From Pseudomonas azotoformans (GTDB lineage Bacteria > Pseudomonadota > Gammaproteobacteria > Pseudomonadales > Pseudomonadaceae), in contig NZ_CP014546.1 of NCBI RefSeq assembly GCF_001579805.1, positions 3,844,001-3,908,000 on the forward strand: a DNA stretch of 64,000 nt, in the 5' to 3' direction. The notes under the pieces are model-generated. The model was not told the DNA's origin. It searched no databases and was given only the letters and a program-made list of their open reading frames with translations. Shown here one piece after another: positions 9,708-18,853 of the stretch; position 1 is the first letter of the stretch; each line of letters begins with the position of its first letter. Both the position numbers and the translations under genes were made by a program.

Positions 9708-9859
9708 TACTGGGGTGTTCGACAATTGGCCGTATTGGCTACGTGTGTTGGCTTGCCACCAAGAGGTGACCGATCGGAGGCGGCAGGCTGTCCCGAGCGG
9801 AGCTGGCTAAATCGCCATGCGGTGGAGGTGTCGTAGCGGTAATAGGTGGCGTAGTTCAT
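9707..9859 (-). CDS. Second leader peptide, Tyr-rich (50 residues)
   Basis: The small frame begins MNYATYYRYDTSTAWRF, with Tyr at positions 3, 6, 7 and 9, Trp 15 and Phe 17, and has AAGGA 8 bases before its ATG. It lies downstream of the intrinsic terminator and ends 48 bases before the DAHP synthase start, at the foot of a strong hairpin. The clustering of Tyr codons at the very start suggests a second checkpoint sensing charged tRNA-Tyr, or a small protein with its own role. I do not recognise it as a named family. Confidence 0.6.
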   Translation of the reverse strand: MNYATYYRYDTSTAWRFSQLRSGQPAASDRSPLGGKPTHVANTANCRTPQ

Positions 9860-9901
9860 GTCGTGTGTCCTTTAAGTGTTCTTCAAAAAGTGTTAGAGGC
9901 T

Positions 9902-9940
9902 GAAAAAACAAAACCCCCGGTCGGGGAGCCGACCGGGGGT
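9902..9940 (-). terminator. Intrinsic terminator (attenuator) in the DAHP synthase leader
   Basis: On the minus strand a perfect 12-base stem (ACCCCCGGTCGG with its complement) closes a 4-base CTCC loop (stem arms 9913-9924 and 9929-9940) and runs into TTTGTTTTTT. It lies 51 bases after the stop codon of the first leader peptide, the usual spacing for amino-acid attenuators. A GGGGT at 9960-9964 could compete for the ACCCC of its first arm. Confidence 0.9.
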
Positions 9941-9991
9941 TAGATTTCTCTGGTAGGCGACCCCTTGAGTAGTGGGCGCCGATTTCAGGTA

Positions 9992-10126
9992 TCAGGCGCG
10001 CCAGTGGCTAAACCAATACCCAAAATAAAAGCTGACCAGTGCGCTCGAACCGTTCACACGGGTAGCCGACACCGAACGCGTGGCGCTGGTAGCAGGGCAA
10101 ACCTGGGTGCGGGTGAGTTGCAACAT
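9992..10126 (-). CDS. First leader peptide, Phe/Tyr/Trp-rich (44 residues)
   Basis: The frame starts MLQLTRTQV behind a good GGAG 7 bases upstream and ends with SFYFGYWFSHWRA followed by TGA. Seven of the ten codons from Phe33 to Trp42 are aromatic. This is the layout of the trp, phe and his operon leader peptides: the ribosome pauses at the aromatic run when charged tRNA is scarce. GGTAT within those codons (10016-10020) can pair with ATACC at the stop codon (9988-9992), so a paused ribosome would free downstream RNA to compete with the terminator. Confidence 0.85.
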   Translation of the reverse strand: MLQLTRTQVCPATSATRSVSATRVNGSSALVSFYFGYWFSHWRA

Positions 10127-10150
10127 GGTGTGTCTCCAAATGATGGGCAG

Positions 10151-10180
10151 AGCTTACTCGACGCGCACGGGTGGTTTCAA
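10151..10180 (-). promoter_or_regulatory. Putative sigma-70 promoter for the DAHP synthase leader transcript
   Basis: On the minus strand TTGAAA (10175-10180) and TAAGCT (10151-10156) are separated by 18 bases, and lie about 25 bases before the start codon of the first leader peptide. The match is moderate and spacing is one base longer than ideal. Confidence 0.45.
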
Positions 10181-10271
10181 TCAGAAATTTCTATTGCCTT
10201 GGAGTACTTACGGCTATGGGAGAGTGCCGATATGCTGATCACACTCTGACAATGATTGCTGGAACGCGACC

Positions 10272-11021
10272 ATGACCGCCCTGACCGTTGCTGCTGCACA
10301 ATCCGTTTCTATCCCGGGCAATCTGCCGGCCAATATTGAGCGGCACTTGGTGTTCATGCGTGCAGCCGCCAAGCAGGGCGTGCAGTTGCTGGTGTTTCCG
10401 GAGCTTTCGTTGACAGGTTATGAACCGTCCCTGGCGGCCGAGTTAGCGATTGAGCCCGGCGACACGGTCTTGACGCCGCTGCGCGAAATGGCGCGGGAGT
10501 TGCGACTGACAGCGGTAGTGGGCATGCCTATCCACCTAGCGCCTGGCGTGGGCGTGTTGATCGGTGCACTGGTGCTGGGGGCGGATGGCTCGCTGGCGAT
10601 CTACACCAAACAGCATCTGCACCCAGGTGAAGAGGTTGCGTTTGTCCCAGGGCAGGGCGGTTCGGCCCTGGAGTGGTGGGATGATCGGATTGCTTTAGCG
10701 GTATGCGCGGACTTCTCTCATGCCAGCCATCCACGTCGGGCGGCTGAGGCAGGTGCTACGATTTATGCCGCCGGCGTGTTGATCAGCGAGGGCGGCTACG
10801 CGACTGATAGCGTATTGCTCCAAGGCTATGCGGCCGAACATGGGCTGTTGGTCTTGATGGCCAACCATGGTGGTCCATCCGGTGGTTATGTCTGCGCGGG
10901 TCGCAGCGCTATCTGGGCGGCTGATGGCGGCTTAGTCGCCGCCGCCTCCGGTGTCGGCGACTCGCTGGTGATTGCGCGTCGCGAGGGTGGGCAGTGGGCT
11001 GGCCAAGTGGTGCCTGTCTAA
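10272..11021 (+). CDS. Carbon-nitrogen hydrolase (nitrilase superfamily)
   Basis: The 249-residue protein has the nitrilase-fold catalytic triad: Glu in LLVFPELSLTGYEP, Lys in YTKQHLHPGEE and Cys in LAVCADFSH. Family members hydrolyse amides or nitriles in the cytoplasm; the substrate here is not evident. ATG 10272 is preceded by an ACG-rich stretch with only a weak GGAA. Its TAA is followed immediately by the ATG of an acetyltransferase gene, so the two are translationally coupled. Upstream lies the divergent DAHP synthase leader. Confidence 0.85.
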   Translation: MTALTVAAAQSVSIPGNLPANIERHLVFMRAAAKQGVQLLVFPELSLTGYEPSLAAELAIEPGDTVLTPLREMARELRLTAVVGMPIHLAPGVGVLIGALVLGADGSLAIYTKQHLHPGEEVAFVPGQGGSALEWWDDRIALAVCADFSHASHPRRAAEAGATIYAAGVLISEGGYATDSVLLQGYAAEHGLLVLMANHGGPSGGYVCAGRSAIWAADGGLVAAASGVGDSLVIARREGGQWAGQVVPV

Positions 11022-11453
11022 ATGGCGTTCCAACTGCGCGCCGCAACTGATCGGGACCTGCCGTTCGCCCGAACACTGACCATCGAGGCCATGAGCCGCT
11101 ACTACCAGCAATACGACCTGATCTGGTCCAACGATGGCTTCGATGTCGCTTGGGCCGGCCGTGAAAACTGGCTGATCTGCAACGATGATGCGGTAATGGG
11201 CTTTATCAGCCTGAGCCGCGATAGCCGCGCGCTCTACATCCGAGAGCTGCATATGCTCGAAACGTGTCGTGGATTGGGCGCGGGCAGTTGGGTGTTGGAA
11301 CAGATGGCACTCAAGGCACAGGCGCTGGGCCTGTTGCGCTTGACCGTGTTCAAGACCAACCCGGCCAGGCGGCTCTATCAGCGCATGGGGTTGAGCATTG
11401 TCGGTGAGGAAGACTGCTTCTGGCGCATGGAGCGTGCCTGCCAATCAAGCTAA
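11022..11453 (+). CDS. GNAT-family N-acetyltransferase
   Basis: The 143-residue protein shows a GNAT core: FISLSRDSRALYIRELHML (beta 4 and 5) followed by an acetyl-CoA binding loop in the weak form CRGLGAGSWVLEQM, then a C-terminal NPARRLYQRMGL stretch that is strongly diagnostic of the family. It would transfer an acetyl group to an amine. It starts at the base after the TAA of the nitrilase-like gene. The acceptor is unknown. Confidence 0.82.
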   Translation: MAFQLRAATDRDLPFARTLTIEAMSRYYQQYDLIWSNDGFDVAWAGRENWLICNDDAVMGFISLSRDSRALYIRELHMLETCRGLGAGSWVLEQMALKAQALGLLRLTVFKTNPARRLYQRMGLSIVGEEDCFWRMERACQSS

Positions 11454-11488
11454 ACCATGCACTCAATCCTAATAAGCGCATACTGACT

Positions 11489-11728
11489 TCAGGAGACGAC
11501 TTCCTGATCGTTGTTTTGGCCATCTGCCTCAGCAAGGATGATCCCTTCTTTCATGCCCAGAAGGACCGCCACCTTATGGGCCTCTCCACGCCGTCCCTTT
11601 TTGCGCCCAGCGAGCACTTGATAAGTGGTTGCCGGATCAACGCCATGTTCGCGGGCGAACGCTTGAACTGACTTTCCTTGATGTTCCAGCCAGGCTTTGG
11701 CTTGTGCAGCAGTACGGATTCCGGGCAT
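11489..11728 (-). CDS. Small DNA-binding protein, BcepMu gp16-like
   Basis: The 79-residue protein (TAAQAKAWLEHQGKSVQAFA, then a helix-turn-helix-like stretch ending VLAGRKKGRRGEAHK) resembles the phage-associated DNA-binding proteins typified by BcepMu gp16. It is divergent from a phage-repressor-like gene, with an 82-base shared control region. The pair looks like the immunity switch of a lost transposable prophage kept beside gacA. No other phage genes are seen nearby. Confidence 0.75.
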   Translation of the reverse strand: MPGIRTAAQAKAWLEHQGKSVQAFAREHGVDPATTYQVLAGRKKGRRGEAHKVAVLLGMKEGIILAEADGQNNDQEVVS

Positions 11729-11810
11729 AGTTCAAAACCGTTCAAGTTCGTTTAACAAAGAGATGAGTGTGTCACCTCTTGGGGTGTGCCAACTAGGATC
11801 ATACATCCAA
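11729..11810. promoter_or_regulatory. Divergent control region between gp16-like and XRE regulator genes
   Basis: The region holds GTTCAAAAC and GTTCAAGTTC direct repeats near 11730-11750 and an imperfect palindrome CACC-TCTTGG-GGTG around 11773-11786. These are reasonable operator candidates for the flanking regulators. No single promoter could be assigned with confidence. Confidence 0.35.
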
Positions 11811-12176
11811 ATGAGTGGAATCGGTTCGCGTTTGAGGCAAGAAAGAGAGCGACTTGGCCTGTCGCAAAAAGTGTTTGGTGAAATCGGCGGCGTTGAAGCC
11901 AACGCCCAAGGTAAATATGAAAGTGGAGGGCGTGCGCCTAAAGCGGACTATTTATCCCGTGTCGCTGAAAGAGGTGTGGATGTGTTGTACGTGTTGACCG
12001 GTACGGCAACACCGATCCAATTGGAGAACCTGAGCCACATCGAAGAGAAAGTGTTGGGCGATTACCGCGCCATGTTCAAGGAAGACCAGGATGCGATCCG
12101 CCGCCTGACGTCGACCTTGGCCGAACATTCCGGTTCGCTGAATGGAAAAATCAAGCCGCAGCCCCAGGATTCCTGA
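11811..12176 (+). CDS. XRE-family helix-turn-helix regulator, phage repressor-like
   Basis: The 121-residue protein begins MSGIGSRLRQERERLGLSQK, a standard XRE helix-turn-helix start, with the second helix in the region GGVEANAQGKYESGGRAPKA. The C-terminal part (EEKVLGDYRAMFKEDQDAIRRL) resembles the short tails of P2/Mu-type phage regulators and lacks a LexA-type peptidase domain. ATG 11811 was chosen because the helix-turn-helix begins there; upstream in-frame codons overlap the divergent gene. It probably regulates itself and the divergent gp16-like gene. Confidence 0.8.
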   Translation: MSGIGSRLRQERERLGLSQKVFGEIGGVEANAQGKYESGGRAPKADYLSRVAERGVDVLYVLTGTATPIQLENLSHIEEKVLGDYRAMFKEDQDAIRRLTSTLAEHSGSLNGKIKPQPQDS

Positions 12177-12196
12177 CCCGCTGCCCAGCAAATAGA

Positions 12197-12220
12197 GCCG
12201 TCCACCCCTCGGTGGGCGGC
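12197..12220 (+). terminator. Possible hairpin terminator after the XRE regulator gene
   Basis: GCCGTCCACC and GGTGGGCGGC form a 10-base stem (one G-U pair) with a CCTC loop. There is no following T run, so termination strength is doubtful. Confidence 0.35.
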
Positions 12221-12327
12221 TGCTGTGCGTTCAAACACTATATATATGACGCTTGCAGCTAGGTCTGCGCCTTGGTTTTTTGCTAAGGTGTTCAGCAACC
12301 TATAAGACCATATCGCGAGGTGTCTGC

Positions 12328-12969
12328 TTGATTAGGGTGCTAGTAGTCGATGACCATGATCTCGTTCGTACAGGTATTACACGAATGCTGGCTGACATCG
12401 ATGGCCTGCAAGTAGTCGGCCAGGCCGAGTCCGGGGAAGAGTCCCTGATCAAGGCTCGAGAGTTGAAACCCGATGTGGTGTTGATGGACGTCAAGATGCC
12501 CGGTATCGGCGGTCTTGGCGCCACGACCAAATTATTGCGCAGCCATCCGGACATCAAGGTCGTGGTGGTGACAGTGTGCGAAGAAGACCCGTTTCCGACT
12601 CGCCTCTTGCAGGCGGGCGCAGCCGGTTACCTGACTAAAGGTGCAGGCCTGGCGGAAATGGTGCAAGCCATTCGCCTGGTCTTTGCTGGCCAGCGTTACA
12701 TCAGCCCGCAGATTGCCCAGCAATTGGCGATCAAATCTTTCCAACCCGTTAGCGACTCACCGTTCGATGCGCTGTCGGAGCGGGAAATCCAGATCGCCTT
12801 GATGATCGTCGGCTGCCAAAAGGTGCAGACGATCTCCGACAAGCTTTGCCTGTCGCCCAAGACCGTCAACACCTACCGCTATCGCATTTTCGAGAAGCTC
12901 GCCATCAGCAGTGATGTTGAATTGACCCTGCTCGCGGTGCGCCACGGCATGGTGGACGCCAGCGCCTGA
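12328..12969 (+). CDS. gacA: Response regulator GacA (LuxR/FixJ type)
   Basis: GacA is the DNA-binding partner of sensor GacS and activates the Rsm small RNAs that control secondary metabolism, secretion and biofilm in pseudomonads. The receiver domain has acidic DD at residues 8-9, phosphoacceptor Asp54 ([10 protein letters not shown]) and a C-terminal LuxR-type helix-turn-helix ([12 protein letters not shown]...[14 protein letters not shown]). The start is taken as TTG 12328 (TTG-ATT-AGG-GTG), giving 213 residues and the canonical [16 protein letters not shown]-terminus, with CGAGG about 7 bases upstream. uvrC follows after one base, as in other Pseudomonas. Confidence 0.97.
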   Translation: MIRVLVVDDHDLVRTGITRMLADIDGLQVVGQAESGEESLIKARELKPDVVLMDVKMPGIGGLGATTKLLRSHPDIKVVVVTVCEEDPFPTRLLQAGAAGYLTKGAGLAEMVQAIRLVFAGQRYISPQIAQQLAIKSFQPVSDSPFDALSEREIQIALMIVGCQKVQTISDKLCLSPKTVNTYRYRIFEKLAISSDVELTLLAVRHGMVDASA

Positions 12970-12970
12970 C

Positions 12971-14794
12971 ATGAGCACACCGTTTGATCCCAGTGCCTTT
13001 CTCTCAACCTGCAGTGGCCGCCCTGGCGTGTACCGCATGTTCGACAGCGAGGCGCGCCTGCTTTACGTCGGCAAAGCCAAGAACCTGAAGAACCGCCTGG
13101 CGAGCTACTTTCGCAAGACCGGTCTCGCGCCGAAAACCGCTGCGCTGGTGGCGCGTATCGCCCAGGTTGAAACCACCATCACCGCCAATGAAACCGAAGC
13201 GCTGCTGCTTGAGCAGACGCTGATCAAGGAGTGGCGGCCGCCCTATAACATCCTGCTGCGCGACGATAAATCCTACCCTTACGTGCATTTATCCGACGGC
13301 AACTTCCCGCGCCTGAGCATTCACCGTGGTGCGAAGAAGCAGAAGGGCAAGTATTTCGGCCCTTATCCCAGCGCTGGAGCGATCCGTGAAAGCCTGAGCC
13401 TGCTGCAAAAGACCTTTTTTGTGCGCCAGTGCGAGGACAGTTTTTACAAAAACCGCACCCGTCCGTGCCTGCAATACCAGATCAAGCGTTGCAAGGCGCC
13501 CTGTGTGGGTCTGGTCGAACCAGCGGAGTACGCCGAGGATGTACGCCATTCGGTGATGTTCCTCGAAGGACGCAGCAATGCCTTGACCGATGAACTCTCC
13601 GGCGCCATGGAGCAAGCCGCCAGTACCCTGGACTTCGAGCGCGCCGCCGAGCTACGCGACCAGATCTCGCTGCTGCGCCGCGTGCAGGATCAGCAGAGCA
13701 TGGAGGGCGGCACTGGCGACGTCGATGTGATCGCGGCGTTCGTCAATCCGGGTGGTGCCTGTGTGCACCTGATCAGCGTGCGTGGCGGCCGGGTGCTAGG
13801 CAGCAAGAACTTTTTCCCGCAGACCGGTATTGACGAGGACGTGGCCGAAGTCATGGCGGCGTTTCTGGGTCAGTACTACGTGAGCAGTCCCGAGCGCGAT
13901 CTGCCGTCGGAGTTGATCGTCAACTTGGTGCACGAAGACTTCCCCACGCTGATCGAGGCGATCCACGAACTGCGCGGCCGCGAGCTGGATATCAGCCATC
14001 GCGTACGCGGCACCCGAGCGCGCTGGCAGCAACTGGCCGTGACCAACGCCGAGCAGGCCTTGGGTGCCCGCCTGGCCAATCGACAGCACGTCGCCGCACG
14101 CTTTGACGCCCTGGCCGAAGTCCTCAACCTGGACGAACCGCCGCAGCGCCTGGAGTGCTATGACATCAGCCACTCCAGCGGCGAAGCCACCGTGGCATCT
14201 TGCGTAGTGTTCGGACCGGAAGGGCCGATAAAAGCCGATTACCGTCGCTATAACATCGAAGGCGTCACCGCCGGCGATGACTATGCCGCCATGCACCAGG
14301 CTCTGACGCGACGTTTCAGCAAGCTGAAGGACGGCGAGGGCAAGTTGCCAGACATCCTGTTGGTGGACGGCGGCAAGGGCCAGCTGTCCATGGCCCGCGA
14401 TGTGCTCAACGAGCTGGCGGTACCCGACCTCATCCTGCTCGGCGTGGCCAAGGGCGCTACACGCAAGGCCGGTTTCGAAACGTTGTACTTGAATGACGCC
14501 GCCCATGAGTTCACCTTGAAGGGCGACTCACCTGCGCTGCACCTGATCCAACAGATCCGTGACGAAGCCCACCGTTTCGCCATTACCGGTCACCGCGCCC
14601 GGCGTGGCAAAACCCGGCGAACCTCAACCCTGGAAGGGGTGGCGGGGGTCGGGCCGACACGGCGACGCGACTTGCTTAAACATTTTGGTGGCTTGCAAGA
14701 GCTATCCCGTGCCAGCATTGACGAAATAGCCAAAGCACCCGGTATCAGTAAAAAGCTCGCTGAGCTGATTTATGCGAATCTGCACAGCGAATAG
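12971..14794 (+). CDS. uvrC: Excinuclease ABC subunit C
   Basis: UvrC makes the dual incisions around bulky DNA lesions marked by UvrAB. The 607-residue protein has the N-terminal GIY-YIG nuclease ([10 protein letters not shown]...[14 protein letters not shown]), a Cys-containing segment ([15 protein letters not shown]), the UVR motif that contacts UvrB ([20 protein letters not shown]), the RNase H-like endonuclease domain (CYDISHSSG...[14 protein letters not shown]) and tandem helix-hairpin-helix motifs at the end. Length and order are standard. It forms an operon with gacA (1 base) and pgsA (32 bases). Confidence 0.98.
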   Translation: MSTPFDPSAFLSTCSGRPGVYRMFDSEARLLYVGKAKNLKNRLASYFRKTGLAPKTAALVARIAQVETTITANETEALLLEQTLIKEWRPPYNILLRDDKSYPYVHLSDGNFPRLSIHRGAKKQKGKYFGPYPSAGAIRESLSLLQKTFFVRQCEDSFYKNRTRPCLQYQIKRCKAPCVGLVEPAEYAEDVRHSVMFLEGRSNALTDELSGAMEQAASTLDFERAAELRDQISLLRRVQDQQSMEGGTGDVDVIAAFVNPGGACVHLISVRGGRVLGSKNFFPQTGIDEDVAEVMAAFLGQYYVSSPERDLPSELIVNLVHEDFPTLIEAIHELRGRELDISHRVRGTRARWQQLAVTNAEQALGARLANRQHVAARFDALAEVLNLDEPPQRLECYDISHSSGEATVASCVVFGPEGPIKADYRRYNIEGVTAGDDYAAMHQALTRRFSKLKDGEGKLPDILLVDGGKGQLSMARDVLNELAVPDLILLGVAKGATRKAGFETLYLNDAAHEFTLKGDSPALHLIQQIRDEAHRFAITGHRARRGKTRRTSTLEGVAGVGPTRRRDLLKHFGGLQELSRASIDEIAKAPGISKKLAELIYANLHSE

Positions 14795-14826
14795 AATGCC
14801 TTTCCACCTCGTAGCCAGTTGTGCCG

Positions 14827-15387
14827 ATGAATATCCCTAATCTGATCACCGTTCTACGCGTCCTGCTTATTCCGATTTTCATTCTGTTGTTCTATTTGCC
14901 GTACGAATGGAGCTATGCAGCTTCCAGTTCAGTGTTCGCCTTTGCGGCCGCCACCGACTGGCTCGACGGCTACCTGGCCCGCCGCCTGGAACAGAGCACG
15001 CCCTTCGGCGCGTTCCTCGACCCGGTGGCCGACAAGCTCATGGTGGCTGTCGCGTTGGTCCTGTTGGTGCAAGAACACGGCAACCTGTGGCTGACCCTGC
15101 CGGCCGCCGTGATCATCGGCCGCGAGATCGTCGTCTCGGCCCTGCGCGAATGGATGGCCGAAATCGGCGCCCGCGCTCACGTGGCCGTGTCCAACATGGG
15201 CAAATGGAAAACCGCCGCGCAAATGCTTGCGCTGGTGATCCTGCTGGCCAACCCGTCGGACTTCTCCTTCTGGGTCCTGACTGGCTACGCCCTGCTGCTG
15301 ATCGCGGCTGGCCTGACCTTGTGGTCCATGCTCCAGTATCTACGCGCCGCCTGGCCACATCTGCGTACCACGGTTGAAAAGAAATAA
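14827..15387 (+). CDS. pgsA: CDP-diacylglycerol-glycerol-3-phosphate 3-phosphatidyltransferase
   Basis: PgsA makes phosphatidylglycerol phosphate, the committed step of phosphatidylglycerol and cardiolipin synthesis, in the inner membrane. The 186-residue protein has the CDP-alcohol phosphotransferase motif D-x2-DG-x2-AR-x8-G-x3-D-x3-D ([15 protein letters not shown]...[10 protein letters not shown]) and several hydrophobic helices. ATG 14827 gives the usual [16 protein letters not shown] start; an in-frame GTG two codons earlier is less likely. The gacA-uvrC-pgsA-tRNA order is conserved in Pseudomonas. Confidence 0.97.
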   Translation: MNIPNLITVLRVLLIPIFILLFYLPYEWSYAASSSVFAFAAATDWLDGYLARRLEQSTPFGAFLDPVADKLMVAVALVLLVQEHGNLWLTLPAAVIIGREIVVSALREWMAEIGARAHVAVSNMGKWKTAAQMLALVILLANPSDFSFWVLTGYALLLIAAGLTLWSMLQYLRAAWPHLRTTVEKK

Positions 15388-15450
15388 AACTTTTTTGAAT
15401 CAAAGGGTTGACGGGTTCTGATAATTCTATAGAATGCGCATCACCAAGAC

Positions 15451-15526
<76 letters not shown>

Positions 15527-15567
15527 AACATTGATCCACGAATGTCCATTGGGCGTTGGGATCACCC

Positions 15568-15594
15568 AAAAAAAGACGCTTCGGCGTCTTTTTT
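15568..15594. terminator. Bidirectional intrinsic terminator after tRNA-Gly
   Basis: An A tract, the stem GACGC-TTCG-GCGTC with a stable UUCG loop, and a T6 tract follow the tRNA gene by about 40 bases. Confidence 0.92.
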
Positions 15595-15690
15595 CGTTCC
15601 AGCGCGACGCGTAAAACCCCCCTCCAGCCGTTTAATAAGCATTTTATGGTTGTTCCTTGACTGGTTGAAAGAGACGCCTAAGCCTGTCGC

Positions 15691-15721
15691 CGGGCTGGGT
15701 GATGACTGTCTTCCCAGCCCG
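15691..15721. repeat. Inverted repeat CGGGCTGGG / CCCAGCCCG
   Basis: A perfect 9-base stem around a 13-base loop lies between the tRNA terminator and the end of the YecR-like pseudogene. The rest of 15595-15742 shows no gene. Confidence 0.5.
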
Positions 15722-15742
15722 CTACGACGCCTTGATCCGATA

Positions 15743-16172
15743 TCACTTTTGGCAGAGGTAATCCTGCGTAACGGTGTTCTCTAAGCACTGGAATTGCCCC
15801 ATGGTGCGGCACACGGATTTTTCCTGCCCTGAGCGTTCGGCGCTTTTGTAGCCCCAGAACTGACAGCGCCCCGTGGCAATCTTCAAGCCTTGGGCTGCGT
15901 CGCTTTGGCCGTTTTCAAATTGCCCTTGTTCATAGGACAGTTGAACGACGCCGTCGGCTTTGCTCCCTCCTGTGGCTTCCCAAAAATTTCGGCGTTGCGC
16001 AGCCCGCGAGCAGCAGCAAGGTAAGGGGTAGAACTGCAAGGATTGGCGTGTCGCCGGTGCCGAAAATCATCCACCAATCTGTGGCTAATGCCGGTACGGC
16101 GTTTAGTGAGAGAAGTGCGAAAGAAGCGCAAGCGAGCAGGCGCTTCTGCATGCGAAGAGTGGTGTTAAGCAT
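15743..16172 (-). pseudogene. YecR-like lipoprotein gene, chimeric 5' end and frameshift
   Basis: The downstream frame (WEATGGSKADG...GLKIATGRCQFWGY...QDYLCQK) is the mature part of a YecR-family lipoprotein. Its lipoprotein signal (LAVLPLTLLLLAGCATPK) lies in another frame, and joining them needs loss of one base in the AAATTTTTGGG run (15982-15989 on the plus strand). Upstream of that signal there is no start of its own; instead the frame continues from a different secreted-protein N-terminus (MQKRLLACASFALLSLNAVPALATDWW). The gene is therefore a fusion of two gene fragments with a frameshift, probably non-functional. It sits 120 bases from an IS element. Confidence 0.7.
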
Positions 16173-16300
16173 GGTCGATCTGAGTTCTAGGTTGCTGGGA
16201 TATGAGGGCAGGTTGCTCACCTGGAGGTTGGCGTGCCGCAACATCCTAGGCAGTGCCGTCCGACCACTTCAATTGCGTGGGCGTAATCAGGATGTAGTGG

Positions 16301-17463
<1,163 letters not shown>

Positions 17464-17514
17464 TTGACACCTCGATCTGGCGAGCATTCTCGCCTAAATG
17501 GGTGTCCGGTTTCA

Positions 17515-18492
17515 TTAGACCACTACAAGCATCCACTTTCGCACTTCGGGAGACTTTTCACCTAAGAGTCTTCCTTCTTCATTCCACCATTTAACTGCAT
17601 CCTTGTTGTGGGCCATGTCGGCATCTTTTAGTGGATACCACTCGCCGTCAGAAGCTTCGAACTCAGTTCCGTTTTTCCCATCTCTAAGCTTGTCTTCTGA
17701 GCGCATCCGTTCTTGAACTTCCTTCCCTGTTCTTGAATCTTTCCCCGGTGTTCGACCAAGATACCTCTCTCGTAAGGACTTTTCACGCTTGAGGATCTTG
17801 GCTCCCGAAGCTTCGCTGGTACTTTTAGCCCCTTTTTCTGCGGCCTCTTGAGCTGTTTTTTCCGCAGCTTCTTCGGCTAGTTCTTTCGTTGCTTTACCTG
17901 AGGCTTCGGCCGTCTTCCTGCTGTACCTTGTGGCCTTGCCAGCGGTTCCCAGGTAGCCAACAAACGGTATCGCCGAGAGCAGCGAGAGACCTGCGCCCAC
18001 GTAGTCCCCGCGAAAAAGGCTAATGACGCCGCTTGCAATATCGGCCACTTCCCCGACCACGGGGATCAGGCCCACCACATCCAGGCCGAGCTGGATGCCA
18101 TCCAGGATCTGCTTGCCGGTAATGCCTTCTTCTTCGGTTTCAGCCTCTATCGGCGGATTGGCCTGCGATGCCGGTACCGCCGCAGGGGCTGTTTCACCCA
18201 CAACCCGCCCAAGGGTATTGCCACTTTTGAAAGAACTGAACGACGGCAGACTCGCCTGTTCGGAATGCAGGTAGCCCGCCCGCAGGGCCTCGTATTCCTC
18301 TTCCTGCATTTCCTTGCTTTCGTGTATTTCATTGCCCATGGCGTCGCGCCAGAAGACGTCGATTTGCACGCCACCATTCTCGCCTTGCTGCAGGAACATT
18401 TCGGCCGGGCCGACGATGCTGTTGGGGGGCGGTTGGACGGTGACGCTAATCGCATGCACCCGCACCGGAGCCAGATTGATCGGTTCCGCCAT
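17515..18492 (-). CDS. T6SS polymorphic toxin, GH-E nuclease type, C-terminus cut off by IS element
   Basis: The 325-residue product has an N-terminal adaptor-like region (1-110), a hydrophobic hairpin typical of toxin pre-domains (LDVVGLIPVVGEVADIASGV...LSLLSAIPFVGYL), an Ala/Glu-rich linker, and a C-terminal domain reading RTPGKDSRTGKEVQERM...DGEWYPLKDADMAHNKDAVKWWN...SPEVRKWML. That matches the GH-E type of HNH/Endo VII nuclease toxins. The frame then runs into the IS end (VVV, stop), removing the expected conserved tail with the catalytic Glu region. The product is probably inactive and no immunity gene is left downstream. It starts 3 bases after the DUF4150 gene. Confidence 0.78.
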   Translation of the reverse strand: MAEPINLAPVRVHAISVTVQPPPNSIVGPAEMFLQQGENGGVQIDVFWRDAMGNEIHESKEMQEEEYEALRAGYLHSEQASLPSFSSFKSGNTLGRVVGETAPAAVPASQANPPIEAETEEEGITGKQILDGIQLGLDVVGLIPVVGEVADIASGVISLFRGDYVGAGLSLLSAIPFVGYLGTAGKATRYSRKTAEASGKATKELAEEAAEKTAQEAAEKGAKSTSEASGAKILKREKSLRERYLGRTPGKDSRTGKEVQERMRSEDKLRDGKNGTEFEASDGEWYPLKDADMAHNKDAVKWWNEEGRLLGEKSPEVRKWMLVVV

Positions 18493-18495
18493 GCG

Positions 18496-18852
18496 CTAAA
18501 CCCCATTCATCCAGAACTTGTCGTCATGGCGCACCACCAACTTGCCTTCAGCACGTACGGTGCTGCTCTTCTCCAGTGGGTAGCATTTGCCGCCGACGGT
18601 GTTGCTCTTGATGCCTTTGGCGGCACCAGCCCCATCACCTTTGGTGCTCGGCACCAGACTCTTGTCGAACACCACCACCGGCTTGCCGTTGGCACGTACC
18701 GACTTGGCAACACCCGTGGCGGTTTTCAGTTCGGCGGTGACGGGGTAGGGCACTGGTGGTATGGCGCTGCCCATCGGGGTTTTGCACACGTCGGGGACGA
18801 TGCTGACGACCTGCCATTTGCCTTGCTTGCGGGCGATGACGTTATCGGCCAT
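18496..18852 (-). CDS. PAAR-like DUF4150 protein
   Basis: The 118-residue protein (KQGKWQVVSIVPDVCKTPMG, NTVGGKCYPLEKSS) belongs to the DUF4150 family, a PAAR-like spike tip that caps VgrG and links toxins to it. In many genomes this domain is fused to the nuclease; here it is a separate gene just before the truncated toxin and 1 base after the DUF2169 gene. It should be delivered with the upstream VgrG. Confidence 0.8.
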   Translation of the reverse strand: MADNVIARKQGKWQVVSIVPDVCKTPMGSAIPPVPYPVTAELKTATGVAKSVRANGKPVVVFDKSLVPSTKGDGAGAAKGIKSNTVGGKCYPLEKSSTVRAEGKLVVRHDDKFWMNGV

Positions 18853-18853
18853 G

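Noticed and set aside
9965..10249. A 94-residue plus-strand frame in the DAHP synthase leader region
   Set aside because: It runs antisense to the well-supported first leader peptide, lacks a convincing start site, and has no recognisable features.
11489..12176. Intact prophage or tailocin cluster
   Set aside because: Only two regulators are present; flanking genes are acetyltransferase and gacA.
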